NCBI GenBank assembly: GCA_946528555.1
Contig: CAMMYS010000030.1
Span: forward strand, 1 to 42,915
DNA from: an uncultured Mycoplasmatota bacterium
GTDB taxonomy: Bacteria > Bacillota_I > Bacilli_A > RF39 > UBA660
Reading direction: 5' to 3'
DNA length: 42,915 nucleotides
This document shows positions 33,442-41,177 of this stretch, one piece after another. A program made the position numbers and the translations under genes. Each line of letters begins with the position of its first letter. Within the stretch, counting starts at the first letter, position 1. Below the pieces are notes generated by a model that worked only from the letters and a program-made list of their open reading frames with translations, searched no databases and had not been told where the DNA came from.

Positions 33442-34681
33442 TTTTATCTAATTTTATTTTATAAATATCATTTATTTTATAATTACCTTTTAACTTTAAT
33501 GGAATATAATTACTAGTAAATCCGTAATAGTATCCATCTTTTTCTTCTTCTATTAATACTTCTACATCACTACCAATACATTTTTCAAAATATTCCTTTT
33601 CTAACTCATTAGAAAGTTCTATTAACTTATGTACTCTTTCTTTTTTAATATTTCCAGGTATTTTATTTTTCATTCTACTTGCTACTGTACCATTTCTATC
33701 TGAATATGGAAATACATGGATTTTTGAAAAACCTATTTTTTTACATAAATCTAATGTATCATTAAAGTCTTCTTCTGTTTCACCAGGAAAGCCAACAATT
33801 ACATCTGTTGATAAAGATATACCTGGTCTTAATGATTTAATTTTATCTACCATTTCTAAGAAATAATCTCTATCATATCTTCTATTCATTTCTTTTAAAA
33901 TATGATTACTTCCTGCTTGTAGTGGAATATGTAAATGTGAAACAAACTTATTATTATTTTTAATTATATCCATCATTCCATCATCAAGTTCAACTATTTC
34001 TACTGATGATAATCTTATTCTTTCAAGCCCTTCTATTTCACTTAGTCTATTAATTAATACACTAAGTCTTTTACCATCACTATTATATTGACCAGTATGT
34101 ATACCACAAAGTACTACTTCTTTGTGTCCACTAATTACTAGATCACTAACTTCCATTATACATTTATTAAAGTCTTTACTTCTTACTCTTCCTCTAACAT
34201 ATGGAATTATACAATAACTACAAAAGTTATTACATCCATCTTCAATCTTAATAAATGCTCTATGATGTATATAATATTTTTTAATTTCCATATCTTCAAA
34301 ATCTACATCATTCATTTCATAAAATTTGATTATTCTTTTATGATTTTTTTCATATTCATCTAAATAATCTAATATTTTTGATTTATCATTATTACCAATA
34401 ATAATATCTGCATCTATTAATTCAGATATTTCATTGCTTCTAAACTGAGTAAAACATCCCATCGCTACTACTAATGCTGTGGGATTATTTTTCTTAATAT
34501 TATTAATTGTTTGTTTACTTTTATTATCAGCTGTATTTGTAACAGTACATGTATTTATAATACATATATCTGCATTTTCATTTACTTCTTTATAGCCTTT
34601 ATCTATTAATAAATTTCTAACAAATTCACTTTCATATGAGCTAACTTTGCATCCTAATGTTTTTATATAAAATGTTTTCAT
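33416..34681 (-). CDS. mtaB: tRNA t6A37 methylthiotransferase MtaB
   Basis: 421 aa. UPF0004 N-terminal domain with GCKVSSYESEFVRNLL and CTVTNTADNKSKQ and a third Cys in GCFTQ; radical SAM core with GCNNFCSYCIIPYVRGRVRS (CxxxCxxC, about residues 145-165), GIHTGQY, RLSSVEIVE, HIPLQAGS, DVIVGFPGETEEDF; short TRAM-like C terminus. GIHTGQY and the ...RGRVRS form are MtaB-like rather than MiaB or RimO. Methylthiolates t6A37 to ms2t6A in ANN-decoding tRNAs. ATGA overlap with the upstream membrane-protein gene. Confidence 0.93.
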   Translation of the reverse strand: MKTFYIKTLGCKVSSYESEFVRNLLIDKGYKEVNENADICIINTCTVTNTADNKSKQTINNIKKNNPTALVVAMGCFTQFRSNEISELIDADIIIGNNDKSKILDYLDEYEKNHKRIIKFYEMNDVDFEDMEIKKYYIHHRAFIKIEDGCNNFCSYCIIPYVRGRVRSKDFNKCIMEVSDLVISGHKEVVLCGIHTGQYNSDGKRLSVLINRLSEIEGLERIRLSSVEIVELDDGMMDIIKNNNKFVSHLHIPLQAGSNHILKEMNRRYDRDYFLEMVDKIKSLRPGISLSTDVIVGFPGETEEDFNDTLDLCKKIGFSKIHVFPYSDRNGTVASRMKNKIPGNIKKERVHKLIELSNELEKEYFEKCIGSDVEVLIEEEKDGYYYGFTSNYIPLKLKGNYKINDIYKIKLDKKDINFDMN

Positions 34682-35307
34682 TCTAGGTTCATCCTAAACT
34701 CTTTAAGTATTTTTAAGAATTCTTCTTCTGCTATATAACTTTCAGGAGCAGTAACTTCTTTTGCATGAACTTCTACTTTATTTACTTTAGGAGCATCCTC
34801 TTCAGTTTTTTCTTCTTTATATGATAAAGAAATATTTGATGCATTTTTTAATAATTGCTCATAGCTTATGATTGCTTTATTTTCTTGTTCTTCTTCATAT
34901 TTTTCTATTACAGCTTGGTTAGTAGTAGATCCAAGCTCATCTATTCTTTCTTGTGTCTTAGAAGCTAATTCTTCAGCTGAAATAATAGCATTCTCTTCTT
35001 CATTAAATTCATATTCATTTATTTCATCATCTATTGTTTTTAATGAAGATGTATCTATTTGTTTTATTAATGGTTTATCTTCTTCAATTACTTCTTCTGA
35101 AGATGATGCTAATAAATCACTAAACATGTCATCTTCTTGAGATTTTATTTCTTCTTTTCCACTACTATCTAGTAATTCATTATATTCTTCTCTTGTTTTA
35201 ATTAAAGCAACAACTAAAACAACAACAATTATAAATACAATTGCTAAAAATACAAGGAAATAATCTCCATTAATAAATGTGTCTAAAAACATATCAAAAT
35301 TACTCAT
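34678..35307 (-). CDS. Single-pass membrane protein with acidic cytoplasmic tail
   Basis: 209 aa from ATG 35307; a GTG nine bases earlier overlaps the rsmE stop and is less likely. One membrane helix (about 14-35, VFLAIVFIIVVVLVVALIK) near the N terminus, then about 170 residues rich in Glu, Ser and Asn, predicted mostly disordered or coiled (ISAEELASKTQERIDELGS). No family recognised. Lies between rsmE and mtaB in a probable smr-rsmE-gene-mtaB operon with overlapping ends. Confidence 0.75.
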   Translation of the reverse strand: MSNFDMFLDTFINGDYFLVFLAIVFIIVVVLVVALIKTREEYNELLDSSGKEEIKSQEDDMFSDLLASSSEEVIEEDKPLIKQIDTSSLKTIDDEINEYEFNEEENAIISAEELASKTQERIDELGSTTNQAVIEKYEEEQENKAIISYEQLLKNASNISLSYKEEKTEEDAPKVNKVEVHAKEVTAPESYIAEEEFLKILKEFRMNLE

Positions 35308-35308
35308 A

Positions 35309-36019
35309 TTAATCACTTTCTCTTAAATATTTAATTATTGATGCTACCATTAATGGAACTGTTTCAGTTCTAAGTACATCTTTTCCTAAAGAAGTCTTAA
35401 TAAATCCTTTTTTAACTAATTCTTCTTCCTCTTTAGTAGATAGTCCTCCTTCTGGACCAAATACTAAACTAATTGTATCATCAGCATTTTTGCTTGTTAA
35501 TACTTTACATATATTTTTTACATCAATATTGTCAAGAGAACACAATATATTTACATTTGATATACTCTCTATATCTTTTGGTTGAATTATAGAATCTAAT
35601 ATAGGTTTTTCTATTCTATATGATTGTTCACTTGCTTCTTTGATTATTTTATTCCATCTATTAATCTTTTTATCATAGTCTTTCTTTGGTAATTTATACT
35701 TACAATGATCATACTCTACTACTATAAATTTAGTTATACCAAGTTCAGTTCCATGCTGTAATACAAAACTCATTTTTTCTTCAGATAATAATGGTACATA
35801 ACATACTATAGGTATTAGTTTTTCTTCTCCTTTAAATACCTCTAAAATATTACATGATAGCAAATCTTCATTTAAAGAACATATATAACTACTATTATCA
35901 TAAACACATATTACTTTATCATCTTTTTTCATTCTCATAACGTTTTTAATATGATTCAAATCATCATGATTTAAATACAAAACATTATTTTTCTTATCTC
36001 TTGCATAATATTGTTGCAT
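35309..36019 (-). CDS. rsmE: 16S rRNA (uracil1498-N3)-methyltransferase RsmE
   Basis: 236 aa, typical length. SPOUT-class signatures: HDDLNHIKNVMRMKKDDKV (PUA-like part), KMSFVLQHGTELGI, SEQSYRIEKP and the knot motif SLVFGPEGGLSTKEEEELVK followed by LGKDVLRTETVPLMVASII. Methylates U1498 of 16S rRNA using SAM. SD AGGAGG; nine bases downstream of the Smr gene. Confidence 0.95.
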   Translation of the reverse strand: MQQYYARDKKNNVLYLNHDDLNHIKNVMRMKKDDKVICVYDNSSYICSLNEDLLSCNILEVFKGEEKLIPIVCYVPLLSEEKMSFVLQHGTELGITKFIVVEYDHCKYKLPKKDYDKKINRWNKIIKEASEQSYRIEKPILDSIIQPKDIESISNVNILCSLDNIDVKNICKVLTSKNADDTISLVFGPEGGLSTKEEEELVKKGFIKTSLGKDVLRTETVPLMVASIIKYLRESD

Positions 36020-36027
36020 ATATCCTC

Positions 36028-36291
36028 CTATTTAAGATTAACTATTGTTTCACCATCATTATAATTATTTGTTTTATAATCTATTACTCTTTTATCACTT
36101 TTTAAATATTCATGAACACTAGTCTTTAATACACCTGAGCCTTTTCCATGAACAATAACTATCTTCTTATTATCTATTCTTATATTCTCATCTATAAATA
36201 TTTTTACCATGGCTCTAGCACCTGTTCTATCATAACCATGTAAATCTAGATGCGGTAAATTATATAAAAATGGATCTATAAAATTATTCAT
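36028..36291 (-). CDS. Stand-alone Smr domain protein
   Basis: 87 aa consisting of one Smr domain: LDLHGYDRTGARAMVKIFID, then IVIVHGKGSGVLKTSVHEYL and a final strand. LDLHG and HGKGxGxL are the signature motifs of the MutS2 C-terminal nuclease module. Stand-alone Smr proteins may nick nucleic acids or act at stalled ribosomes. First gene of the rsmE-mtaB operon with a good promoter at 36366-36338. Confidence 0.9.
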   Translation of the reverse strand: MNNFIDPFLYNLPHLDLHGYDRTGARAMVKIFIDENIRIDNKKIVIVHGKGSGVLKTSVHEYLKSDKRVIDYKTNNYNDGETIVNLK

Positions 36292-36337
36292 ATTATCCCT
36301 TCTTAGTTAGATATTATATATAATAAATATATTAAAA

Positions 36338-36366
36338 ACAATAAAAAACACTATATTTTATGTCAA
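36338..36366 (-). promoter_or_regulatory. Promoter of the smr-rsmE-mtaB operon
   Basis: Minus strand TTGACA (36366-36361), 17-base spacer, TATTGT (36343-36338). Confidence 0.75.
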
Positions 36367-36369
36367 ATA

Positions 36370-36402
36370 AAAAAGTATATCTTTTTGATATACTTTTTTA
36401 TT
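36370..36402 (-). terminator. Terminator after the prepilin gene 36398-36901
   Basis: AAAAGTATATC/GATATACTTTT stem, five-base loop, T6 on the minus strand; ends a few bases before the -35 of the next operon. Confidence 0.8.
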
Positions 36403-36901
36403 GTTCAGGATCAACTTTTGTTTGAACAGTTGAGTCAAAGTTAAATATTTTATTTGCTTCAGGTTCATCTATTCTAACTATATCATCAATAGTAATTTGA
36501 GATGAATCTGTTAATTCTTCACTAGAGCCACTTGCTGAATATGAATATTGATATTCACCATTTTGTGCTAAAAAGAATACTACATTATTTTGTCTATCAA
36601 TTTGAATAATATAATTTGTTTCAGTATTTCCTGATAGTTCTAATCCTTCAACATTATTAATGCTATGCTCACATTCTTCACCTTTATTTCTGCAATAATA
36701 AAAATCACTTACTCTTCTTGGATGATCTGCTTGTACTTGTGCTACTGCAGTTGTATAAATTGTTTGTACATCTGTTAAAAATGAACTCTTTTTAGAATTT
36801 CTAAAAGCATTTATTGCATTAGGTGCTACTAACATAAATAACATAGCTAATATACCTACTACAGCTAACAATTCTATTAATGTCATACCTTTTTTATTCA
36901 T
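36398..36901 (-). CDS. Type IV prepilin-like protein
   Basis: 167 aa. Class III prepilin leader MNKKG followed by MTLIELLAVVGILAMLFMLV, with Glu at position +5 after the cleavage site, then an amphipathic helix and a small C-terminal domain with one close Cys pair (YYCRNKGEEC). The acidic tail ends KVDPEQ. No pilus ATPase, peptidase or platform protein is in the window, so the assembly system is elsewhere. Just downstream of the infC-rpmI-rplT operon; homologous in plan, not in the C-terminal domain, to the pair at 38336-39449. Confidence 0.88.
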   Translation of the reverse strand: MNKKGMTLIELLAVVGILAMLFMLVAPNAINAFRNSKKSSFLTDVQTIYTTAVAQVQADHPRRVSDFYYCRNKGEECEHSINNVEGLELSGNTETNYIIQIDRQNNVVFFLAQNGEYQYSYSASGSSEELTDSSQITIDDIVRIDEPEANKIFNFDSTVQTKVDPEQ

Positions 36902-36983
36902 AATTACACCTCTATTAATAGAATATCACAAAAAGATAGTTTTTATTATTAAAATATCTTTTGTTTACAATTTATAAGTAAAT

Positions 36984-37006
36984 AAAAAAGAATGATTAAA
37001 TCATTC
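36984..37006 (-). terminator. Terminator of the infC-rpmI-rplT operon
   Basis: GAATGAT/ATCATTC stem, three-base loop, T6 on the minus strand, starting at the rplT stop. Confidence 0.88.
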
Positions 37007-37374
37007 TATTTTTCTTTCTTTTCTAAAGCTTCTTTAGCAAGTTTAACTAATTTAGTAAATTCTTCTGGTGCATAAATAGCTAATTCACTAAGCATTTTTC
37101 TATTGATTTCAACATTAGCTTTCTTTAATCCATCAATAAATTTAGAATAAACTATATCATTACTTCTACAAGCAGCATTAATTCTTGCAATCCATAATTT
37201 TCTAAAGTCATTAGCTCTTTTCTTTCTATCATTAAAGCTATATGCTCCACTATGGAATAATTGTTCTTGAGCAGTCTTATATAATCTATGTTTGCTTCCG
37301 AAATATCCTTTAGCTCTCTTTAAAACTTTTCTTCTTCTATTTTTAGAAACAATTCCACCTTTAACTCTTGTCAT
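37006..37374 (-). CDS. rplT: Ribosomal protein bL20
   Basis: 122 aa. L20 signature [20 protein letters not shown] then [18 protein letters not shown] and [20 protein letters not shown]. Early assembly protein of the 50S subunit and, in Bacillus, the repressor of its own operon through the infC leader. Twelve bases after rpmI. Confidence 0.98.
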   Translation of the reverse strand: MTRVKGGIVSKNRRRKVLKRAKGYFGSKHRLYKTAQEQLFHSGAYSFNDRKKRANDFRKLWIARINAACRSNDIVYSKFIDGLKKANVEINRKMLSELAIYAPEEFTKLVKLAKEALEKKEK

Positions 37375-37386
37375 TTATTGCACCCC

Positions 37387-37578
37387 CTATTTAACTAGTC
37401 CTCTGTATCTTTTAGCATCTCCACTACTTAATACAGATCCCTTTCTTGCTTTTCTATTGAAGTCAGTTGGCTTCTTTCCACTATTGTGGTTAGCTCCTAC
37501 ATGTCCAATTTTAGTTGAACCAGAGTTTCTTACAGTTATTTTCTTACTAATTCCACCATGAGATTTCATCTTTGGCAT
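37387..37578 (-). CDS. rpmI: Ribosomal protein bL35
   Basis: 63 aa: MPKMKSHGGISKKITVRNSG, GKKPTDFNRKARKGSVLSS and YRGLVK, the typical L35 sequence. Between infC and rplT; SD AAGGAAGATG. Confidence 0.98.
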   Translation of the reverse strand: MPKMKSHGGISKKITVRNSGSTKIGHVGANHNSGKKPTDFNRKARKGSVLSSGDAKRYRGLVK

Positions 37579-37595
37579 AATATCATCTTCCTTTC

Positions 37596-38120
37596 TTATT
37601 TTTTAGGTGTTAAGAATAATTGCATACTTCTACCTTCCATTTTTGGCATAACTTCTATTTCTGCAACATCCTCTAATCTAGTAGCAAAACGTAACAATAC
37701 ATCATTACCCAATTCTGGATGTGATAATTGTCTTCCTTTAAATCTAACAGTAGCTTTAATCTTGTGACCTTTTTCTAAATATGCTTTTGCATTTCTAACT
37801 TTAGTTTCAAAATCTCCAACATCAATAGTGACACTAAGTCTATACTCTTTTAATTCAAGATTTTGTTCCCTTTGTTTTTTCTTTGCATCTTTAATTTGTT
37901 TTTGTTTTTCATAACGATACTTATTGTAATCAATTATTTTACATACTGGATTCTTAGGATCAGCATTCAATAAAACTAAATCAAGATTTGCAAATTTAGC
38001 TAATGTTTGAGCATCTTCTATTTTTTTGATACCCATCTTTTCTCCATTAGGTCCAATTACCATTACTTCAGGAATTGTTATTTGTTCATTAATTAGAACT
38101 TCGTTATTTTGCTTTGCTAT
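37596..38120 (-). CDS. infC: Translation initiation factor IF-3, AUA start
   Basis: 174 aa. N-domain VLINEQITIPEVMVIGPNGE, linker KKKQREQNLELKE, C-domain KVRNAKAYLEKGHKIKATVR and EVMPKMEGRSMQLFLTPK. Homology begins at IAKQNNEVLINEQ. The in-frame ATG at 38135 is immediately followed by GGAGGTG, meaning the ribosome site would lie inside the gene; counting eight bases from that GGAGG leads to ATA at 38120, exactly where IF-3 homology starts. infC genes are known to use AUU, AUC or AUA so that IF-3 can repress its own initiation. AUA is therefore the preferred start. Confidence 0.93.
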   Translation of the reverse strand: MAKQNNEVLINEQITIPEVMVIGPNGEKMGIKKIEDAQTLAKFANLDLVLLNADPKNPVCKIIDYNKYRYEKQKQIKDAKKKQREQNLELKEYRLSVTIDVGDFETKVRNAKAYLEKGHKIKATVRFKGRQLSHPELGNDVLLRFATRLEDVAEIEVMPKMEGRSMQLFLTPKK

Positions 38121-38280
38121 ACAAAACACCTCCATATAACTTAAAAAAGTGAACCTAAGTTCACTTCTCCACGCCTAAAAAACATAATTAATTTATTATA
38201 ATAAATAAATATCTTAAGCTTTTTACCAATGTACTTTTACATCTGGTGAAGAGTGATCTCTTTCTTTCTTTTTCAACGAT
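38121..38280 (-). promoter_or_regulatory. infC leader (L20-leader type) with attenuator
   Basis: About 150 nt between the promoter and infC without an ORF. It ends in a terminator-like hairpin (38141-38166), the layout of the Bacillota L20 leader in which bL20 stabilises the terminator. No detailed L20-binding pseudoknot was traced by eye. Confidence 0.7.
38141..38166 (-). terminator. Attenuator hairpin upstream of infC
   Basis: AAGTGAAC/GTTCACTT stem with a four-base loop and T6 on the minus strand, 21 bases before the AUA start. Confidence 0.82.
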
Positions 38281-38284
38281 AATG

Positions 38285-38313
38285 ATTATATATTAAAAAC
38301 ACTTGATTGTCAA
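38285..38313 (-). promoter_or_regulatory. Promoter of the infC operon
   Basis: Perfect consensus: TTGACA (38313-38308), 17-base spacer, TATAAT (38290-38285). The -35 is part of the terminator hairpin of the upstream prepilin gene. Confidence 0.9.
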
Positions 38314-38320
38314 GTGCTTT
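38298..38320 (-). terminator. Terminator after prepilin gene 38336-38854
   Basis: CACTTGA/TCAAGTG stem, three-base loop, T5 on the minus strand. The stem contains the infC -35 box. Confidence 0.8.
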
Positions 38321-38335
38321 TCATTCTTAAATAAA

Positions 38336-38854
38336 TTATTTTTCCATTGGTCTATTATCTTCAATTGATGGTGCTGGTCCACCAGCTGTTGAATCATATA
38401 TACAATTATTTCCATACTCATTGAATTCACCACATGCTTCTAAATTTCTATGACCACATTCATAGCTATCATAACAAGCATATGCAAATCTTCCATCTGA
38501 TATATACATATATCTAACGTTTCCATCTACATCTACAACTATTTTATATGACATACCTTCTTGATTTTCATTTGATAATACATTTTTACAATCTTCTGCA
38601 TTATCAGTCCAGTTTTGGCAATATACTGCTGTTCTTTCATAACCATCATATGTGTATTTTACTTGACCTCTACCTTTTTCTAGATTAAATTGAGTTTTAG
38701 CAGAATCATGTAATGTGCTAACTTCATTACCAAAGTTATTCATTTTTGATTCATTTAATCCTTCCATAACATTTGGTATTGCAATTAAAAGTATGATTGC
38801 TGTAATTGCAACTACTGCAAGTAATTCAACTAATGTAAAACCTTTTCTATTCAT
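38336..38854 (-). CDS. Type IV prepilin-like protein, copy 1
   Basis: 172 aa. Prepilin leader MNRKG then FTLVELLAVVAITAIILLIA (Glu at +5), an N-terminal helix, and a Cys-rich globular domain (AVYCQNWTDNAEDCKNV, FAYACYDSYECGHRNLEACG, NNCIYDS), ending GGPAPSIEDNRPMEK. The tail resembles the disordered C termini of other Gram-positive pseudopilins. It is almost identical to the gene at 38931-39449, from which it differs at roughly a dozen residues. Minor pilin or pseudopilin by inference. Confidence 0.88.
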   Translation of the reverse strand: MNRKGFTLVELLAVVAITAIILLIAIPNVMEGLNESKMNNFGNEVSTLHDSAKTQFNLEKGRGQVKYTYDGYERTAVYCQNWTDNAEDCKNVLSNENQEGMSYKIVVDVDGNVRYMYISDGRFAYACYDSYECGHRNLEACGEFNEYGNNCIYDSTAGGPAPSIEDNRPMEK

Positions 38855-38883
38855 ATTATCACCTACTATTTATATTTTATCAC

Positions 38884-38912
38884 TAAAAAAGTAGTATTTC
38901 TACTACTTTTAT
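38884..38912 (-). terminator. Terminator after prepilin gene 38931-39449
   Basis: AAAAGTAGTA/TACTACTTTT stem, four-base loop, T6 on the minus strand. A near copy of this hairpin follows proS at 39483-39505. Confidence 0.85.
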
Positions 38913-38930
38913 TTTGGTCTATTATCTAAA

Positions 38931-39449
38931 TTATTCTAAACGTGGTCTATTATCTTCAATTGATGGTGCTGGTCCACCAGCTGTTGAATCATATATACAA
39001 TTACTTCCATACGAATCGAATTCACCACATGCTTCTAATTTTCTATGACCACATTCATAGCTATCATAACAAACATATGCAAATCTTCCATCTGATATAT
39101 ACATATATCTAACGTTTCCATCTACATCTAAAACTATTTTATATGACATACCTTCTTGATTTTCACTTGATAATACATTTTTACAATCTTCTGCATTATC
39201 AGTCCAGTTTTGGCAATATACTGCTGTTCTTTCATAGCCATCATATGTATATTTTACTTGGCCTCTACCTTTTTCCAGATTAAATTGAGTTTTAGCAGAA
39301 TCATGTAATGTACTAACTTCATTACCAAAGTTATTCATTTTTGATTCATTTAATCCTTCCATAACATTTGGTATTGCAATTAAAAGTATAATTGCAGTTA
39401 TTGCAACTACTGCTAGTAATTCAACTAATGTGAAACCTTTCTTATTCAT
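38931..39449 (-). CDS. Type IV prepilin-like protein, copy 2
   Basis: 172 aa, same plan as copy 1 (leader MNKKG, FTLVELLAVVAITAIILLIA helix, eight-cysteine domain). Differences cluster in the C-terminal part (VCYDSYECGHRKLEACGEFD versus ACYDSYECGHRNLEACGEFN) and the last residues (RPRLE versus RPMEK). After the stop, a 13-base piece of the tail (AGATAATAGACCA) is repeated at about 38915-38928, a trace of unequal recombination. The identical N termini and promoters suggest recent duplication. Confidence 0.88.
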   Translation of the reverse strand: MNKKGFTLVELLAVVAITAIILLIAIPNVMEGLNESKMNNFGNEVSTLHDSAKTQFNLEKGRGQVKYTYDGYERTAVYCQNWTDNAEDCKNVLSSENQEGMSYKIVLDVDGNVRYMYISDGRFAYVCYDSYECGHRKLEACGEFDSYGSNCIYDSTAGGPAPSIEDNRPRLE

Positions 39450-39482
39450 ATTATCACCTACTATAATTATTTTACCATTAAA

Positions 39483-39505
39483 AAAGCAGTATTTCTACTA
39501 CTTAT
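39483..39505 (-). terminator. Terminator after proS
   Basis: AAGTAGTA/TACTGCTT stem (one G:U), four-base GAAA loop, T6 on the minus strand. Confidence 0.8.
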
Positions 39506-39509
39506 TTAA

Positions 39510-40928
39510 CTAATACTGTATACCCCATACAACTTTATGTTTTGCTTTTTTACCACAAACAATACATTTTTCAGTTTCATACTCTTTAGATTCAACAATA
39601 CATCTTGATTTAGTTCCTTTTATTTCTTTTACTTTTAATTCGCAATCTTCATCACCACACCAATATGCATTTACAAAACCTGGTTTTTCATTCATAATTT
39701 TCTCTAATTCTTCTAATTTAGTAACTTCATAAGTTCTATTCTTTTGATTTTCTAGAGCTTTATTATATAGATTCTCTTGTATTTTTTCTAATGATTGTGT
39801 AGTAATATTAACTACATCATTTAATTTAATAACTTGTTTTTCTAAAGTATCGCGTCTAACAACTGTAACTTCGTTATTAGCAACATCTCTAAGACCTATT
39901 TCAATTCTTAGTGGTACTCCACTAACTTCAGCTTCTGCAAACTTAAATCCTGGTGATTTATCAGTATAATCTATATCTACACTTATTCCTCTTTCTTCCA
40001 AAGAAGATTTAATATGTTCTGAAATGCTATAAATCTTTTCTTCATTTTTAAGAGGTACTATTATAACTTGTGTTGGTGCAATATTTGGTGGTAATACAAG
40101 TCCTCTATCATCAGAGTGAGCCATTATTAAAGCACCTATCATACGTGTTGAAACACCCCATGATGTTTGATAACAATATTCATATTCATTATTTTTATTT
40201 ATAAATTTAATATCATATGCTTTAGAGAATTTTTGTCCAAAATAATGACTTGTTCCTGATTGTAAGCAAATACCATTTTGCATTAATGCTTCAACAGTTA
40301 GTGTATACTCAGCTCCAGCAAATTTTTCTTTTTCAGTTTTTCTACCAGTAATAACTGGTATAGCTAAATATTTTTCAAAGAAATCTTTATATACCTCTAG
40401 CATTTTATTAGTTTCTCTTTCAGCCTCTTCAGCAGTAGCATGAACTGTATGTCCTTCTTGCCATAAGAATTCTCTACTTCTTAAAAATGGTCTTGTTTCT
40501 TTTTCCCATCTAACTACATTACACCATTGATTATATAATTTAGGTAAATCTCTATATGTTTTAACAGTTTTACTATAATAATCACTAAACATAGTTTCAC
40601 TAGTTGGTCTAAAAGCAAGTCTTTCTTCTAATACATCAGATCCACCTTGAGTAATCCATGCAACTTCAGGAGCAAAACCATTTACAAGTTCTCCTTCTTT
40701 ATTAAGCAAGTTTTCTGGTATAAATACAGGCATTGAAACATTCTTATGCCCTGTTTTCTTAAACATACCATCTAAAACACTTTGCATACGCTCCCATATA
40801 GCATAACCATTAGGTTCTAAAATAAGACAACCCTTAACACTTGAATAATCTGCTAAACGAGCAGCTTTAACAACATCTGTATACCACTTAGCAAAATCTA
40901 CATCTCTTTTAGTTATTTTTTCATTCAT
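39510..40928 (-). CDS. proS: Prolyl-tRNA synthetase, archaeal/eukaryote type
   Basis: 472 aa class II synthetase lacking the INS editing domain of the long bacterial form. Motifs: GCLILEPNGYAIWERMQSVL (motif 1 region), RPTSETMFSDYYSK and RWEKETRPFLRSREFLWQEG then HTVHA (motif 2), HSDDRGLVLPPNIAPTQVII (motif 3 and anticodon domain start), and a C-terminal zinc-binding-like domain with CGDEDCELK and CIVCGKKAKH, ending in GIQY as in this class. Charges tRNA-Pro. SD AGGAGG; expression under the upstream T-box. Its archaeal-type form is common in some Bacillota and Mollicutes. Confidence 0.96.
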   Translation of the reverse strand: MNEKITKRDVDFAKWYTDVVKAARLADYSSVKGCLILEPNGYAIWERMQSVLDGMFKKTGHKNVSMPVFIPENLLNKEGELVNGFAPEVAWITQGGSDVLEERLAFRPTSETMFSDYYSKTVKTYRDLPKLYNQWCNVVRWEKETRPFLRSREFLWQEGHTVHATAEEAERETNKMLEVYKDFFEKYLAIPVITGRKTEKEKFAGAEYTLTVEALMQNGICLQSGTSHYFGQKFSKAYDIKFINKNNEYEYCYQTSWGVSTRMIGALIMAHSDDRGLVLPPNIAPTQVIIVPLKNEEKIYSISEHIKSSLEERGISVDIDYTDKSPGFKFAEAEVSGVPLRIEIGLRDVANNEVTVVRRDTLEKQVIKLNDVVNITTQSLEKIQENLYNKALENQKNRTYEVTKLEELEKIMNEKPGFVNAYWCGDEDCELKVKEIKGTKSRCIVESKEYETEKCIVCGKKAKHKVVWGIQY

Positions 40929-40944
40929 ATTTTCCTCCTAAAAA

Positions 40945-41141
40945 ATAAAAAGAATGGCACTTAAGGAGTCATAAATGACGGTACCATCCTTATATTAACT
41001 TTATTATTATAACGGCATTACCGAATAAGCTTTTAACTTATTAGCTATATGAAGATAGGAATTATTAAATATATTAATCTAGTTTCCACTATCCTAGACT
41101 CACTGATAACATTGATTTAACAATATTTCTTCGCTTTTAAC
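40945..41141 (-). promoter_or_regulatory. Proline T-box riboswitch (CCU specifier)
   Basis: Stem I base GAAGA/TCTTC encloses the specifier CCU at 41059-41057, followed by A; AG-bulge AGTGA and apical GTGGAAA are present. The T-box bulge region GGATGGTACC carries UGGU, which pairs the tRNA-Pro ACCA end. The terminator forms by AAGGATGGTAC pairing with GTGCCATTCTT, followed by a T-rich run. CCU is a proline codon, matching proS. Transcription-control type. Confidence 0.92.
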
Positions 41142-41147
41142 AAACAA

Positions 41148-41176
41148 ATTTTAACATACTATTTTTTTAAAGTCAA
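41148..41176 (-). promoter_or_regulatory. Promoter of the proS T-box transcript
   Basis: TTGACT (41176-41171), 17-base spacer, TAAAAT (41153-41148) on the minus strand, seven bases before the T-box leader. Confidence 0.8.
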
Positions 41177-41177
41177 A

